DNA of 64,000 nucleotides from Salinimicrobium nanhaiense (GCA_012038135.1 JAAVJQ010000002.1:1-64000), one strand, 5' to 3'; counted from the first letter of the stretch, positions 24,716 to 35,081 are shown. Numbers and translations: made by a program. Notes: generated from the sequence alone by a model not told the origin.

Positions 24716-25729
24716 CTACAGATCCTTCATTACCTCCTCAAAACCCGGCGTCACGAATTCCTTCATCTCTCCATCAAGTGCGGCATAAATGAAATACACA
24801 TCAATATCCTCGACGCGGGAAAGCATCATTTTAGAAAGGTCATAACCCATTGCCATAAATGCGGTAGCATAAGCATCGGCTAAGGCACAATTTTCGGCAA
24901 GGACAGTAACGCTGAGCAGATCGCTCTTTTCTGCAAAGCCGGTAAGGGGATTGATCGTGTGAACGAACATGTTGTTGGTTTCGGGATCGAGGCGATGCTT
25001 CCGGTAATTTCCGGAGGTGGCCATAGCACGATCTTTAAGTTCTACTGCAGCTGTTAGTACTCTTTCCTCCTGTTGCCGGGGATCATCTATTCCAACAGTC
25101 CAGTAGGCCTCCTTAGATCGATTTATGCCTTTTGCCAGCAATTCACCTCCAACTTCTATAAGGTAGTCTTCAACTCCCTTAGAGTCCAGGTAATGACCTA
25201 CAAGATCTATAGCATATCCTTTGGCAATAGCATTAAAATCCAGATAGACCTGCGGATTTTGTTTGATCACCTTGTTCCCCTGTAGCTTCAGCTTCTCAAA
25301 ACCTACAAATTGCATAAGGGAATCAATGGTTACCGAATCTATGATCTTAGGACCTGTTTCAGGTCCGAAGCCGTATTGATTAACCAGGTCACCCACGGTA
25401 GGATCGAAATAGCCATTGCTTTCCTGATAAACTTCTTCAGCTAATAAAAAGACTTCCTTGAAAAGTGAATCTACTACTACTGTACTGTCGCCACGGTTAA
25501 GACGGGAAATATCTGAGGATTCCCTGTAGGTGCTCATGGATCTGTTAACTCTCTCAAAAATCGAGTCTAAGGCCTTGTTCAGTTGGAGATCCTTGGGAGC
25601 ATAGTACTTAATATTATAAGTGGTTCCAAGGGCTTCTCCCCCCACAGACCTTTCTTCGGGTCCTGTATCACAGGAAGCAAAAAGTAAAACAGAAAAGATA
25701 AGAACAGTAACGGGTCTCAAAAATGTCAT
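24716..25729 (-). CDS. apbE: FAD:protein FMN transferase (ApbE), lipoprotein
   Basis: A 337-aa periplasmic flavin transferase with lipobox LFASC (C20). It attaches FMN through a phosphoester to threonines of NqrB and NqrC. Family segments are GEALGTTYNIKYY, DFNAIAKGYAID (about residues 166-177), VGGELLAKG and GIDDPRQ. Its substrates are encoded a few kilobases upstream on the same strand (SETS in NqrB, SGAT in NqrC), so the gene is well placed to mature the Nqr complex. It follows the small nqr-linked gene with a two-base gap. Confidence 0.93.
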   Translation of the reverse strand: MTFLRPVTVLIFSVLLFASCDTGPEERSVGGEALGTTYNIKYYAPKDLQLNKALDSIFERVNRSMSTYRESSDISRLNRGDSTVVVDSLFKEVFLLAEEVYQESNGYFDPTVGDLVNQYGFGPETGPKIIDSVTIDSLMQFVGFEKLKLQGNKVIKQNPQVYLDFNAIAKGYAIDLVGHYLDSKGVEDYLIEVGGELLAKGINRSKEAYWTVGIDDPRQQEERVLTAAVELKDRAMATSGNYRKHRLDPETNNMFVHTINPLTGFAEKSDLLSVTVLAENCALADAYATAFMAMGYDLSKMMLSRVEDIDVYFIYAALDGEMKEFVTPGFEEVMKDL

Positions 25730-25731
25730 TT

Positions 25732-26088
25732 TTAGATCTCTTTTAATCCGGGGTAATTTACAACGTAATCTTCTGAACTTGATACAGGCAGTTCATAATC
25801 TTTGGAATTGGCAAGACCAACTCCGGCATAAAAGGTTTTGGCTTCAAATTTTAAGGAATGTTGCTTGACCGATTCCAGGAAGATCATATCCACCTCCCGG
25901 GGGTCGTGTGGATATTCTATTGCCCTTACTATTATAAAATGCAGCTTCTTGTCTTTCAAAGCCACGAACTGCGGATCTTTCTTAAAATCACTGTTCACAC
26001 CTAAAAACTCATAACCCTGATCTTCCAGATCCTTTCCTACGATATTCATCGCCAAATTATGTAATTCCTGATCGGTCAATTGCGGCAT
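25732..26088 (-). CDS. Small conserved nqr-linked protein
   Basis: A 118-aa protein beginning MPQLTDQELHNLA from the ATG at 26088 (a GTG two codons earlier is less likely). It is predicted cytoplasmic, without signal or membrane helix. Segments KDKKLHFIIVRAIEYPHDP and FYAGVGLANSKDYEL suggest an alpha/beta fold. Similar small proteins beside nqrF in Flavobacteria are, as I recall, sometimes labelled as NqrF, but it lacks the iron-sulfur, FAD and NAD sites. It may be an assembly or maturation factor (inference from position between nqrF and apbE). Confidence 0.75.
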   Translation of the reverse strand: MPQLTDQELHNLAMNIVGKDLEDQGYEFLGVNSDFKKDPQFVALKDKKLHFIIVRAIEYPHDPREVDMIFLESVKQHSLKFEAKTFYAGVGLANSKDYELPVSSSEDYVVNYPGLKEI

Positions 26089-26133
26089 AAGCACAAATTT
26101 ACCTCATTTTTTGAAAATATCATTGAACCAAAC

Positions 26134-26165
26134 AAAAACAGCTGCCAAAAGGCAGCTGTTTTATC
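26134..26165 (-). terminator. Terminator after nqrF
   Basis: A perfect 12-bp stem AAAACAGCTGCC/GGCAGCTGTTTT around an AAAA/TTTT loop, with a T-rich tail on the minus strand, lies 20 bases after the nqrF stop and before the small nqr-linked gene. It should end most nqrABCDEF transcripts; read-through could still reach the last two genes. Confidence 0.83.
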
Positions 26166-26181
26166 TATTGTTTGCTTTGGG

Positions 26182-27471
26182 TTATCCTCCAAAGTCATCA
26201 AATCTCACATTTTCCGGCGGCACACCAAAGTCCTCGGCCATTTTTTCAACAGCTTTGTTCATTAATGGTGGTCCACAGAAGTAGAATTCAATTTCTTCCG
26301 GTTCGTCGTGATGGCTCAAATAATTATCGATTACCACCTGGTGAATGAAGCCTACAAAACCATCTCCTTCTCCTTCAATTCCATCCTTTACTTTCCAGTT
26401 GTCCTCTTCAAGAGGTTCAGAAAGGGCAATATAGAATTTGAAGTTAGGGAAATCTCTTTCCAGAGCTCTAAAATGTTCGGTGTAGAAAAGTTCTCTTTTT
26501 GAACGTCCACCATACCAGTAAGTTACCTTTCTACCTGTCTTAAGGGTTCTGAAAAGGTGATACAGGTGAGAGCGCATTGGCGCCATCCCGGCTCCACCAC
26601 CCACATAAAGCATTTCGGCATCACTGTGGTTGATAAAGAATTCTCCATAAGGTCCTGAAATAGTAACCTTATCTCCTTTTTTCTGGTTGAAGATATAGGA
26701 AGAAGCGATTCCGGGATTTACAGCCATCCAATCATTCTTGGCACGATCCCACGGTGGGGTAGCCACACGAACGTTAAGCATTATTCTTCTTCCTTCAGCA
26801 GGGTAAGAAGCCATAGAATAAGCTCTCTCCACGATCTCCGGGTTTTTCATTACCAAAGGCCACAGGTTGAATTTATCCCACTCCAATTTGAATTTATCGG
26901 GTTCTCCAGGATGCTCTTCAGGGTGAGCTTCAATATCCATATCTGAATACTTCACTTCACACTTAGGAATCTCGATCTGGATATATCCACCGGCTTTGTA
27001 GTCCATATCTTCAGGAATCTCCACAACGAATTCCTTGATAAAAGATGCTACGTTATAGTTACTTACTACAGTCGCCTGCCACTTTTTAATACCAAAAACT
27101 TCTTCAGGGATTTGTATCTTCATGTCTTGTTTCACTTTCACCTGACATCCAAGACGCCACCCATCAGCAATCTCTTTTCGGGTAAAGTGAGGTTCTTCAG
27201 TAGGAAGGATAGTTCCACCACCTTCAGAAACAATACACTTACACTCTGCGCAGGTTCCACCTCCACCACAGGCAGAGGGGAGGAAAACTTTTTCTGCCCC
27301 AAGGGTAGAAAGCAAAGTACTTCCTGAACTTACTTCCAGATCTCTCTCGTTATTGATGTTGATATTTACAGGTCCTGAGGGCACCAGTTTAGCTTTCGCC
27401 CCTAAAAGGACAGCTACCAAAATCAGGATGAGGACTAAAAATACAACTACACTTGCTATAATTACTTCCAT
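26182..27471 (-). CDS. nqrF: Na+-translocating NADH:quinone reductase subunit F
   Basis: A 429-aa electron-entry subunit oxidising NADH. It has an N-terminal membrane helix (about residues 3-24) and a [2Fe-2S] ferredoxin domain with C68, C74, C77 and C109 ([12 protein letters not shown] and RLGCQVK). The FAD domain includes [12 protein letters not shown], and the NADH-binding domain [14 protein letters not shown] and FYFCGPPLM. Length is close to the usual 407-430. It is the last gene of the operon, 10 bases after nqrE, and is followed by a terminator. Confidence 0.96.
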   Translation of the reverse strand: MEVIIASVVVFLVLILILVAVLLGAKAKLVPSGPVNININNERDLEVSSGSTLLSTLGAEKVFLPSACGGGGTCAECKCIVSEGGGTILPTEEPHFTRKEIADGWRLGCQVKVKQDMKIQIPEEVFGIKKWQATVVSNYNVASFIKEFVVEIPEDMDYKAGGYIQIEIPKCEVKYSDMDIEAHPEEHPGEPDKFKLEWDKFNLWPLVMKNPEIVERAYSMASYPAEGRRIMLNVRVATPPWDRAKNDWMAVNPGIASSYIFNQKKGDKVTISGPYGEFFINHSDAEMLYVGGGAGMAPMRSHLYHLFRTLKTGRKVTYWYGGRSKRELFYTEHFRALERDFPNFKFYIALSEPLEEDNWKVKDGIEGEGDGFVGFIHQVVIDNYLSHHDEPEEIEFYFCGPPLMNKAVEKMAEDFGVPPENVRFDDFGG

Positions 27472-27481
27472 TGCTTTCTCT

Positions 27482-28096
27482 CTATAATTTGATTCCCATG
27501 AAACTCATGAACCCAAGGGCCATTAATCCGGTGATAATGAAGGTGATCCCAATTCCTTTTAAAGGAGCCGGAACATTCGAATAAGTGATCTTTTCCCGAA
27601 TTGCAGCCAAACCAATAATAGCAAGGAACCAGCCCACGCCACTTCCAAGACCATAGGTGATTGCCAGACCAACATTTTCAAAAGCTTTTTGCTGCATAAA
27701 TAATGCACCTCCAAGAATCGCACAGTTAACCGCGATTAATGGAAGGAAGATCCCCAGTGCCCCATATAGGGCCGGCGCAAACTTTTCCACAACCATTTCT
27801 ACCAGCTGTACCATCGCAGCAATCACCGCGATGAACATGATAAAGCTAAGGAAACTAAGGTCAATACTTGCATAGTCTTCACTTAACCAGGCAAGGGCTC
27901 CGGGTTGTAAAAGATAATTGTCAAGTAGATAGTTAATAGGCACGGTCATTCCCAAAACGAAGATTACCGCGGCACCTAAACCAACCGCCGTTTTTACTGT
28001 TTTGGATACCGCCAGGTACGAACACATTCCAAGGAAATACGCAAAGATCATATTCTCTATGAAAATGCTCTGTACAAATATGTTTATATAATCCAT
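27482..28096 (-). CDS. nqrE: Na+-translocating NADH:quinone reductase subunit E
   Basis: A 204-aa polytopic inner-membrane subunit with six hydrophobic helices, related to NqrD by the RnfA/RnfE-type inverted fold. Typical segments are [19 protein letters not shown] near the N terminus and [15 protein letters not shown] in the middle; conserved cysteines within them are thought to bind an intramembrane iron centre with NqrD. It is 24 bases after nqrD in the operon. Confidence 0.95.
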   Translation of the reverse strand: MDYINIFVQSIFIENMIFAYFLGMCSYLAVSKTVKTAVGLGAAVIFVLGMTVPINYLLDNYLLQPGALAWLSEDYASIDLSFLSFIMFIAVIAAMVQLVEMVVEKFAPALYGALGIFLPLIAVNCAILGGALFMQQKAFENVGLAITYGLGSGVGWFLAIIGLAAIREKITYSNVPAPLKGIGITFIITGLMALGFMSFMGIKL

Positions 28097-28120
28097 TGTC
28101 GAATTTTTTGAGGTTATAGA

Positions 28121-28879
28121 TTAAGCTTCAATTAATTTTCTATTCCTTGCACGCTGTACCCAAATAATGATACCTACCACAATAAGAGCCATAGGTGAAA
28201 GAAGCATCAATCCATTATTTTCATAACCAAAAGCATAGAGCCCGGTCGATTCTGCAAGAGTTGCTCCTTTATGTCCAAGAACCTCATATCCGAATAATTT
28301 TCCGGCTCCAAGAAGTTCCCTGAAGAAGGCGACAATGATAAGGATAAGACCGTACCCCGCTGCGTTCCCAATTCCGTCAAGGAAAGATTTATACACTCCG
28401 TTACCAAGTGCAAAAGCTTCAAGACGTCCCATTACTATACAGTTGGTAATGATAAGCCCAATAAATACTGAAAGCTGCTTACTTACATCATAGGCATAAG
28501 CTCTAAGGATCTGGTCAACAAGGGCCACTAAAGAGGCCACAACAACCAGCTGCACAATGATCCTTATCCTGTTCGGGATCATATTACGCATAGCCGAAAT
28601 AATCATGTTACTAAAAGCCATAACCGCCATAACTGCAATGGCCATAACTATTGCAGGTTCCAGCTGAACGGTGATCGCAAGTGCCGAACAAATTCCTAAT
28701 ACCTGTACGGTGATAGGATTATCATCATCCAAAGGATCTGTAAGTAACTTTCGGTTTGCTTTTGATAAGAAATGCTCCCTTTCCTCAGAATCTGAAAGGA
28801 AAAGGATCATTGCATTCTTCTTTTCTTCCTGTTCCACCTCAGCGCCGTGCTCAGGTTTGTTATTTATTTCCTGTGCCAT
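28121..28879 (-). CDS. nqrD: Na+-translocating NADH:quinone reductase subunit D
   Basis: A 252-aa membrane subunit. The C-terminal 210 residues contain about six helices with the family segments [19 protein letters not shown] and [16 protein letters not shown], whose cysteines are expected to share an iron centre with NqrE. The N-terminal roughly 40 residues ([21 protein letters not shown] and following) form a charged extension, longer than in Vibrio, as seen in other Bacteroidetes. Five bases separate it from nqrC. Confidence 0.94.
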   Translation of the reverse strand: MAQEINNKPEHGAEVEQEEKKNAMILFLSDSEEREHFLSKANRKLLTDPLDDDNPITVQVLGICSALAITVQLEPAIVMAIAVMAVMAFSNMIISAMRNMIPNRIRIIVQLVVVASLVALVDQILRAYAYDVSKQLSVFIGLIITNCIVMGRLEAFALGNGVYKSFLDGIGNAAGYGLILIIVAFFRELLGAGKLFGYEVLGHKGATLAESTGLYAFGYENNGLMLLSPMALIVVGIIIWVQRARNRKLIEA

Positions 28880-28884
28880 AATTC

Positions 28885-29625
28885 TTAATTATTTGCAACG
28901 TTTACATCAGTTTTGCTCTTGAAATAAGGCAGGTAATGCTTCAATCTTTCAGAGATCATATCGCTCACTCCGTCACCGGTTATGGTCGCTCCGGAAATTG
29001 CATCTACCTTATTATCATCTTTTGAAGTGCTGCTGTTCCCTTTGACAACAGAAACCCCAATCAGCTCTCCATTTTCATCAAATATCTTCTCATCGGTAAA
29101 ACGTTGCCTGAACCATTCCTGGGTGATTTCAGCGCCGAGACCGGGAGTTTCTCCAAGGTGATCGAAAACTGCACCCTTGATGGTGTTGACATCATCTTTT
29201 AAAGATATGTATCCAAAAATGGCATTCCAAAGACCTGCTCCTCTAAGGGGAATAATATAATAGGTCTCTCCTTCCACCTCTGCGATATATAAAGGATAAT
29301 TTTGTTGTTCGGGATCGCGCTTTAGTTCTTTTGCAAGATCTACGTCAAATGCACTTACTCCCTCTTTTTCTTTTCCCTGATTATCAAGAACAAGCTGTTC
29401 CTTAATATACTGGTTAAATTGTTCTTCTGCTTCTGACCTTTCGGTCTGAATCCCTACAGTTGCCAAAATATTCTGCATCTTTTCCTGGCGGGCATTCTCA
29501 TATTGCTTTGGTTGCAACGAGGTCGCCGCAAAAGCCAGTACCACTCCCACCACCACTACCATAACAATGGCAAAAATGAAGGTATAGGAATTGGAATTCG
29601 TTTTATTTACCGGTTTATTTTCCAT
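28885..29625 (-). CDS. nqrC: Na+-translocating NADH:quinone reductase subunit C
   Basis: A 246-aa periplasm-facing subunit anchored by one N-terminal helix (about residues 13-34). It carries covalent FMN: the flavinylation motif [10 protein letters not shown] places the modified threonine at T214. The segment [15 protein letters not shown] is typical of the FMN-binding domain. ApbE, encoded downstream, is the expected modifying enzyme. It overlaps neither neighbour: gaps are two bases to nqrB and five to nqrD. Confidence 0.95.
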   Translation of the reverse strand: MENKPVNKTNSNSYTFIFAIVMVVVVGVVLAFAATSLQPKQYENARQEKMQNILATVGIQTERSEAEEQFNQYIKEQLVLDNQGKEKEGVSAFDVDLAKELKRDPEQQNYPLYIAEVEGETYYIIPLRGAGLWNAIFGYISLKDDVNTIKGAVFDHLGETPGLGAEITQEWFRQRFTDEKIFDENGELIGVSVVKGNSSTSKDDNKVDAISGATITGDGVSDMISERLKHYLPYFKSKTDVNVANN

Positions 29626-29627
29626 GA

Positions 29628-30812
29628 TTAAACTGCCGTATTAATTTGTGCGTTGATACCCTCATTCTTTCTTTTTAATCTTCGCTTCACATTGGCCTGG
29701 ATCACATAATGATCTATCGTTGGTGCAAATACGTTCATCAAAAGAATTGCAAGCATCACTCCTTCGGGATATGCCGGGTTAAAAACCCTGATCATTACCG
29801 AAAAGAATCCTATTAAGAATCCGTAGATCCATTTACCTTTTAAAGTTTGTGATGCCGATACAGGATCTGTTGCCATATAAACTATACCAAAGGCCAGACC
29901 TCCCACTATAAGGTGATTATACCAGGGAAAGTTTGTCAATGCATTTCCTTCAACCCCCATCATTGGAAGCGCATTGAAGATCAAGCCCATCGCAGCTGCG
30001 CCTACAACTGCACTTAACATGATCCTCCAGCTACCTACTTTCGTAAAGATGAGGAACAAAGCGCCCAATAGACATAATACCGCAGAGGTTTCTGACACCG
30101 ATCCCGGAATAAGCCCCATGAACATATCCATACTGTCGTATTCTATAGGTTGACCTGCAGCAAGAGTACCTAAAATAGTTTCTCCCGATACGCCGTCAAC
30201 TTCCGCAGCATTCATTACCCACACCTGGTTTCCTGACATATAAGTCGGGTAAGCAAAGAAGGCAAAGGCCCGCGCAGTAAGTGCAGGGTTTAGAATGTTC
30301 ATTCCTGTACCCCCGAAAGCTTCTTTTCCAATGATCACCGCAAAAACAACAGAGATTGCAAGCATCCAAAGAGGTAAACCAACAGGCATGATCATTGGGA
30401 TCAAAAGTCCCGTCACCAGGTAACCCTCATTCACTTCATGTCCTCTAAAAATTGCAAAAGCGAATTCAATTCCAAGACCCACCGCATAAGATACCACGAT
30501 CATTGGCAGGATCTCGAGTGCGCCATGTCCAAAAGCATCCCAGAAATCTACTTCGGGCTGAACCTGCTTCAGGTACTGGTATCCTGTATTCCACATACTA
30601 AACAGCAGTACCGGAATAAGAGCGATCACCACAGTGATCATTACTCTTTTAAGATCTACAGCATCCCTAATGTGAGCTCCTTTTTGGGTAGTGTGATTTG
30701 GAGTATAAAGAAAAGTATCCAAAGCGTTGATCGCAGGGGAATACTTCTCAAGTTTCTTCCCTTTTGCAAAGGGCTCTTTAAATTTATCTAATTTTTGTCT
30801 AATCCATTCCAT
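29628..30812 (-). CDS. nqrB: Na+-translocating NADH:quinone reductase subunit B
   Basis: A 394-aa membrane subunit with about ten helices, which carries a covalent FMN and riboflavin and takes part in Na+ transport and quinone reduction. The FMN threonine is T242 in GSVSETSAVLC. Other family segments are FGGTGMNILNPALTARAF and YMATDPVSASQT. Length is normal. It lies 10 bases after nqrA and two before nqrC. Confidence 0.96.
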   Translation of the reverse strand: MEWIRQKLDKFKEPFAKGKKLEKYSPAINALDTFLYTPNHTTQKGAHIRDAVDLKRVMITVVIALIPVLLFSMWNTGYQYLKQVQPEVDFWDAFGHGALEILPMIVVSYAVGLGIEFAFAIFRGHEVNEGYLVTGLLIPMIMPVGLPLWMLAISVVFAVIIGKEAFGGTGMNILNPALTARAFAFFAYPTYMSGNQVWVMNAAEVDGVSGETILGTLAAGQPIEYDSMDMFMGLIPGSVSETSAVLCLLGALFLIFTKVGSWRIMLSAVVGAAAMGLIFNALPMMGVEGNALTNFPWYNHLIVGGLAFGIVYMATDPVSASQTLKGKWIYGFLIGFFSVMIRVFNPAYPEGVMLAILLMNVFAPTIDHYVIQANVKRRLKRKNEGINAQINTAV

Positions 30813-30822
30813 AGTAAACAGT

Positions 30823-32169
30823 TTATCCTACTTCGGTGATCATAAGATCCAGCCCTAATCGTATTATTTCTTGTGCTTCTATTTTTGAAGTATTCACGTA
30901 ATCTATCAGCGCAAAATCTTCAGGAGCTACTTCATAGATCCCAAGATTTTCCATTTTTTCGATATCGGCACCCATGCAGGCCTTCAATAACTGCATAGGA
31001 AAAAGATCCATTGGCAATACCTCTTCCATTTCCCCTGTAACCACAAGAGCTCTCTCCTCCCCATGGAGATTGGTATTCACCTCGTATTTCTTTTTAGGGA
31101 ACATCCAGGTTAGGGAGGTTCGGGAATTTGAAGGAATATTATTATAGGTAAAAGGCAGCCAACCAAACATACGGTACTGGTTACCTTCAGGAATAAGCGT
31201 TAGTTCATTGGGGAAGAATCCTAAATATTGATCCCTGTTCACCCGGGTTCCTGTAAGCACATCTCCGGAAATGATCCTTACATCCTTTGTAGAAACATCT
31301 CCAATAAGTTCTGCAACAGGAGCTCCAATTATTGTTCTGTAGTATTTTCTATCCTTAGCTTCACTTCCGCATACAGCAACGGTACGCACAGCAGTAAATC
31401 TTCCGGTTAGGAATAGATCTCCAATATTTGCGACATCTTCAGGCTTCACGGTCCAAACTCTTTCGCCGGCATTTATCGGGTCGATATTATGGATCTGTAC
31501 TCCCACGTTGGCAGCGGGATGCGGACCAAAAACCTTATGGATCTCTACATTTTGCAAGCCATTAAAAGTTCCGTCGCTTTTACCTGCAACAGAAACATGT
31601 ACTTTCCCCGGAGTCAACCTTGAAAGCGCATTAAGTCCTGCCTGGAAAGCATCCAAACGATCTTTAAGGATAAATTCAACATCTGCAGAAAGCGGGGCGG
31701 TATTTAAAGCCGAGACGAAGATAGCTTTAGGCGTATCCTTTGGATCGGCAGGAATATCATAAGGGCGTTGGTTTAGAAAAGCTCCACCACCGCTCTCAAG
31801 AATTCTTGCTTTTACTGCATCTGCATCGGTAGAAAGTGGATCCATTGTACCAAACTCACGGTAGGAATCTGAAGCATCTGCTTCGATCACCACCTCAAGA
31901 ATACGGCGCTTTTCTCCCCTTTTGATCTCTTTAAGAGTTCCGCTAACGGGAGATGTGAATCGCACCTCTCCGGTATATTTGGAAAAGAAAAGCTCATCAC
32001 CTGCTTGTATTTTTGCCCCTTCTTTCACTACCATCTTTGGGATCACCGCATGAAAATCTGGCGGTTTAACAGCGTAAGTTTTAAAGCGGGGCGCATCAAC
32101 AAGGACTTTCTCGGCTTCCCCCTTAAGGCGAAGCGTCATTCCTTTGTTTATTCGAATGTCATTGGACAT
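30823..32169 (-). CDS. nqrA: Na+-translocating NADH:quinone reductase subunit A
   Basis: A 448-aa cytoplasmic subunit, the first gene of the nqr operon. The N terminus INKGMTLRLKGEAE and the barrel-sandwich segments KEGAKIQAGDELFFSKYTGE are typical, and VHSVAGK-like and GVQIHNIDPINAGERVW segments lie in the Rossmann-like core. It associates with NqrB near the quinone site. An exact TAnnTTTG box precedes the ATG, so this is the operon promoter. Confidence 0.95.
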   Translation of the reverse strand: MSNDIRINKGMTLRLKGEAEKVLVDAPRFKTYAVKPPDFHAVIPKMVVKEGAKIQAGDELFFSKYTGEVRFTSPVSGTLKEIKRGEKRRILEVVIEADASDSYREFGTMDPLSTDADAVKARILESGGGAFLNQRPYDIPADPKDTPKAIFVSALNTAPLSADVEFILKDRLDAFQAGLNALSRLTPGKVHVSVAGKSDGTFNGLQNVEIHKVFGPHPAANVGVQIHNIDPINAGERVWTVKPEDVANIGDLFLTGRFTAVRTVAVCGSEAKDRKYYRTIIGAPVAELIGDVSTKDVRIISGDVLTGTRVNRDQYLGFFPNELTLIPEGNQYRMFGWLPFTYNNIPSNSRTSLTWMFPKKKYEVNTNLHGEERALVVTGEMEEVLPMDLFPMQLLKACMGADIEKMENLGIYEVAPEDFALIDYVNTSKIEAQEIIRLGLDLMITEVG

Positions 32170-32203
32170 AGGATGAAGTGTTAAAATTTCATTTAAAATC
32201 GGG

Positions 32204-32211
32204 CAAATTTA
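32204..32211 (-). promoter_or_regulatory. Putative -7 box of the nqr operon
   Basis: The minus strand reads TAAATTTG, a full match to TAnnTTTG, 34 bases upstream of the nqrA ATG. A TTGG about 20 bases further upstream could serve as the -33 element. Spacing and location are good for the operon promoter. Confidence 0.55.
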
Positions 32212-32328
32212 CTCATTTCCCACCCATACTTCCCAATTAAAAGTAAATTAATTCCCCCCTTAAATTGTTAAAGTGAGGAAATAATGATGGTAATCAGTTT
32301 TTCAGTATCTTTAAATTTATTTTCATGC

Positions 32329-33582
32329 ATGAAGGCAATATTTACCCTCTCCTTTTTTCTTTTTATCGCCACTCAAACCCTTTGCGGACAGAGAGTAATT
32401 GAAACGCCGCCACCCAACTTTATTCGCACTGTTATTTTTCAGGGCGCTACGGAATATAGCGGGGTTCCTATTATCCGGCTGGGAGAACCCATCAATCTCG
32501 AATTTGATGATCTTATTGGAGATGAAGCTAACTATTATTACACGATCGAACATTTTAATTATGACTGGACCCCTTCAGAATTATTAAAAACCGAGTTTCT
32601 TGAAGGCTTCGACAATGTTCGGATCACCGATTATCAAAACTCCTTTAATACGCTTCAGTTGTTTTCTCACTATGAACTGCAAATCCCTAATACTGAGACC
32701 CGCGGCTTAAAGGTAAGCGGAAATTATCTACTTAAGATCTTTAACGAAGAAAAAGAGCTGGTGTTTTCCCGAAAGTTCATGGTATATGAACCTTTGACTT
32801 CCGTAGAGGTAACAATAAGAAAATCAAGGGAAGTGAAATTCATTCAAACCCGGCAGGTAGTGAATTTTGAAGTTAATTCTCCGGATTTTATCATTCGCAC
32901 TCCCGAAGAATCTGTATGGGCAGTTATCCTTCAGAACAACAATCTTAAAACCGCCATTTTTAATGTAAGGCCACAGTATCATGTAGGCACCTCCCTTATT
33001 TATAAGTATGACCAGCTTACCTCCTTTTGGGCAGGGAACGAATACCTTAACTTTGACAGCAAAGATTTAAGAGCAGCCACTGTAAAGATCCGTTATATCG
33101 ATGTGCAGGAGCTGTATCATCATCATCTGTTCAAGGACCAGATAAGGACTTTTCAGCCTTATACCTATAACCCCGATATCAATGGGAAATTTCTGGTGAG
33201 AAATTATCAGGCGCAGGACGATGATATTGAAGCCGATTATGTCTGGACACATTTTGCCCTGGCCACTCCGGAACCTTTTGAAAATGGTGAAGTGCATTTA
33301 TTTGGCGAATTCAATAACTTTCAGCTGGATGAAACTACCCGGCTTAACTACAATTTTGAAACCGGAACTTACGAAACCGCCCGACTTTTTAAACAGGGGT
33401 TCTATGATTATAAATACGTTTTTCTGCGGAATGACGGAATTCTGGATGAAGGCTTTATAAGCGGAAATTTTGTGAGTACAGAGAATGAATATACCGTAAT
33501 CATCTATTACCTGCCTCCCGGCGGAAGATATACCAGGATCATTGGCATAGGCCAGGCTACTTCTCTTAATATAATGAATTAG
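32329..33582 (+). CDS. Type IX secretion system plug-type protein (DUF5103)
   Basis: A 417-aa exported protein from the ATG at 32329, which gives a clean signal peptide (FTLSFFLFIATQTLCGQ); the longer frame from 32284 adds an unlikely leader. The mature part is beta-rich, with the DUF5103 segments IETPPPNFIRTVIF, YYYTIEHFNYDW and VHLFGEFNNF. Members include the Plug protein that seals the SprA translocon pore of the T9SS on its periplasmic side. The two giant proteins encoded further on carry T9SS tails, so the window holds both a likely component and probable substrates. Confidence 0.85.
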   Translation: MKAIFTLSFFLFIATQTLCGQRVIETPPPNFIRTVIFQGATEYSGVPIIRLGEPINLEFDDLIGDEANYYYTIEHFNYDWTPSELLKTEFLEGFDNVRITDYQNSFNTLQLFSHYELQIPNTETRGLKVSGNYLLKIFNEEKELVFSRKFMVYEPLTSVEVTIRKSREVKFIQTRQVVNFEVNSPDFIIRTPEESVWAVILQNNNLKTAIFNVRPQYHVGTSLIYKYDQLTSFWAGNEYLNFDSKDLRAATVKIRYIDVQELYHHHLFKDQIRTFQPYTYNPDINGKFLVRNYQAQDDDIEADYVWTHFALATPEPFENGEVHLFGEFNNFQLDETTRLNYNFETGTYETARLFKQGFYDYKYVFLRNDGILDEGFISGNFVSTENEYTVIIYYLPPGGRYTRIIGIGQATSLNIMN

Positions 33583-33598
33583 ATTCTGGTGTTCTTCT

Positions 33599-34693
33599 AT
33601 GGAACGGGATAAGAATTCGCCGGCAATTCAGTCTGAACGGCATAAACTCAAATATCGCAGTACCATTTGCCGCAATTGCTATCACCCCCTTGACATCAGT
33701 GACAAGTACTGTCCCAATTGCAGCCAGTTAAACAGCACCAAAAAGCTCGCTTTTAATGACTTTTTCAACGAGTTCTTTGCCGGAATATTAGCCTATGACT
33801 CCCGCTTCTACAGAACATTAGGAATCCTGCTTTTTAAACCGGGAAAGATCTCTAAAGATTATATCGAAGGCAAAAGAGTGCGTTATGCAAATCCATACCG
33901 GTTCTATCTTAGCGCCTCCATCATTTTTTTCCTTATCTGGAGTTTTACTCATGGAATTGAATCTCCCGTAAACATCGATTCCAAAGCCACCACAGAAGAA
34001 CTCAGGGAGGCAGATTCCATAATTGCACAGCAGCGGATAGAAAATTCTGAACTCGACCTCGTCCTTCCTGCCCAAAGAATTAACACCTCAGCTTCAGAAA
34101 ATATCACTTATATTCCCGAAGCTGCTTTAGATACTATGAGCTTTTCCGAAAGGTTCACCACCCGCTGGGAAGTATTTTCAGACCATTACAAAAGGACCAA
34201 AATGGCAAACTCCCGGGTAGCACTCGATAGTCTGAACTATAGGAATTCCGCTTTTAATCAATGGTTCTATAAAAAGACGGTGGATGTGGAAAGGTTCAGC
34301 TCAGACGGGAATCTTTTCTGGAATTATTTTTACGGAAAATTACCTTTTATCATCTTCTTTTACCTGCCGGTTTTCGCATTGTTCATATGGCTTCTTTACC
34401 TGAGGCGACCTTTCACATACATGGAACACCTCATCTTCACCTTCCATAACCAAACCACCTGGTTTGTATTGTATGGGGTAGCCATCTCTCTAAACGCCAT
34501 TTTTGACACCACTGCACCTGCCGTGGTCACTACTTTGCTTTTTGGTTATTACCTCTACCGCGCCTTCCGGGTATTTTACTGCCAGTCAAGAGTTAAAACC
34601 CTTTTAAAGTTTATAATTATAAATATTATATTTTTTATTTTAGCCTTAATCGCTGCTACTTTGTCGGTATTGGCATCTTTTGCGATCTACTAG
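33599..34693 (+). CDS. DUF3667 membrane protein with zinc ribbon
   Basis: A 364-aa protein with an N-terminal zinc ribbon (C24-x2-C27 and C38-x2-C41 in CRNCYHP and CPNCSQ). A conserved segment FFNEFFAGILAYDSRFYRTL and the phrase DYIEGKRVRYANPYRFY follow, then one membrane helix (about 103-120), a polar loop, and four C-terminal helices. The pattern is that of DUF3667, whose function is unknown. It begins 16 bases after the plug-type gene and ends just before apaG. Confidence 0.85.
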   Translation: MERDKNSPAIQSERHKLKYRSTICRNCYHPLDISDKYCPNCSQLNSTKKLAFNDFFNEFFAGILAYDSRFYRTLGILLFKPGKISKDYIEGKRVRYANPYRFYLSASIIFFLIWSFTHGIESPVNIDSKATTEELREADSIIAQQRIENSELDLVLPAQRINTSASENITYIPEAALDTMSFSERFTTRWEVFSDHYKRTKMANSRVALDSLNYRNSAFNQWFYKKTVDVERFSSDGNLFWNYFYGKLPFIIFFYLPVFALFIWLLYLRRPFTYMEHLIFTFHNQTTWFVLYGVAISLNAIFDTTAPAVVTTLLFGYYLYRAFRVFYCQSRVKTLLKFIIINIIFFILALIAATLSVLASFAIY

Positions 34694-34694
34694 G

Positions 34695-35081
34695 ATGATA
34701 CAACAAGTTACCAGAGGCATAAAGATCTCTATTGAAACTAATTTCGAAGGAACCTTCTATAAGAATTACAGGGTCCACTTCGCCTTTGGCTATCAAATAA
34801 CCATTGAAAATCAAAGTAAGGATTCTGTCCAGCTTACCTCGAGGTTCTGGAAGATCAAAGACGCGCTTAACCGTACCGAGATCGTGGAAGGCGAAGGCGT
34901 AATTGGTAAAAAACCGGTGATCAAACCGGGAGAATCCCACACCTATAAAAGCGGATGCCTGCTCACCTCCCCATTTGGCTCCATGAGCGGATTTTATAAC
35001 ATGATCAACTTCACCTCTACCAGGAAATTTAGAGTAGCCATACCTTCCTTTAAACTTAGTGCCCCGTTTGCGCTTAATTGA
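34695..35081 (+). CDS. apaG: ApaG domain protein (Co2+/Mg2+ efflux-associated)
   Basis: A 128-aa fibronectin-III-like protein. MIQQVTRGIKISIETNFEG, FAFGYQITIENQS, VQLTSRFWKI and the C-terminal SGFYNMINF all match ApaG. The family is linked to resistance to cobalt and magnesium and to polyphosphate or nucleotide binding, but its exact function is unsettled. The ATG at 34695 lies one base after the DUF3667 stop, so the genes are probably co-transcribed. Confidence 0.93.
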   Translation: MIQQVTRGIKISIETNFEGTFYKNYRVHFAFGYQITIENQSKDSVQLTSRFWKIKDALNRTEIVEGEGVIGKKPVIKPGESHTYKSGCLLTSPFGSMSGFYNMINFTSTRKFRVAIPSFKLSAPFALN

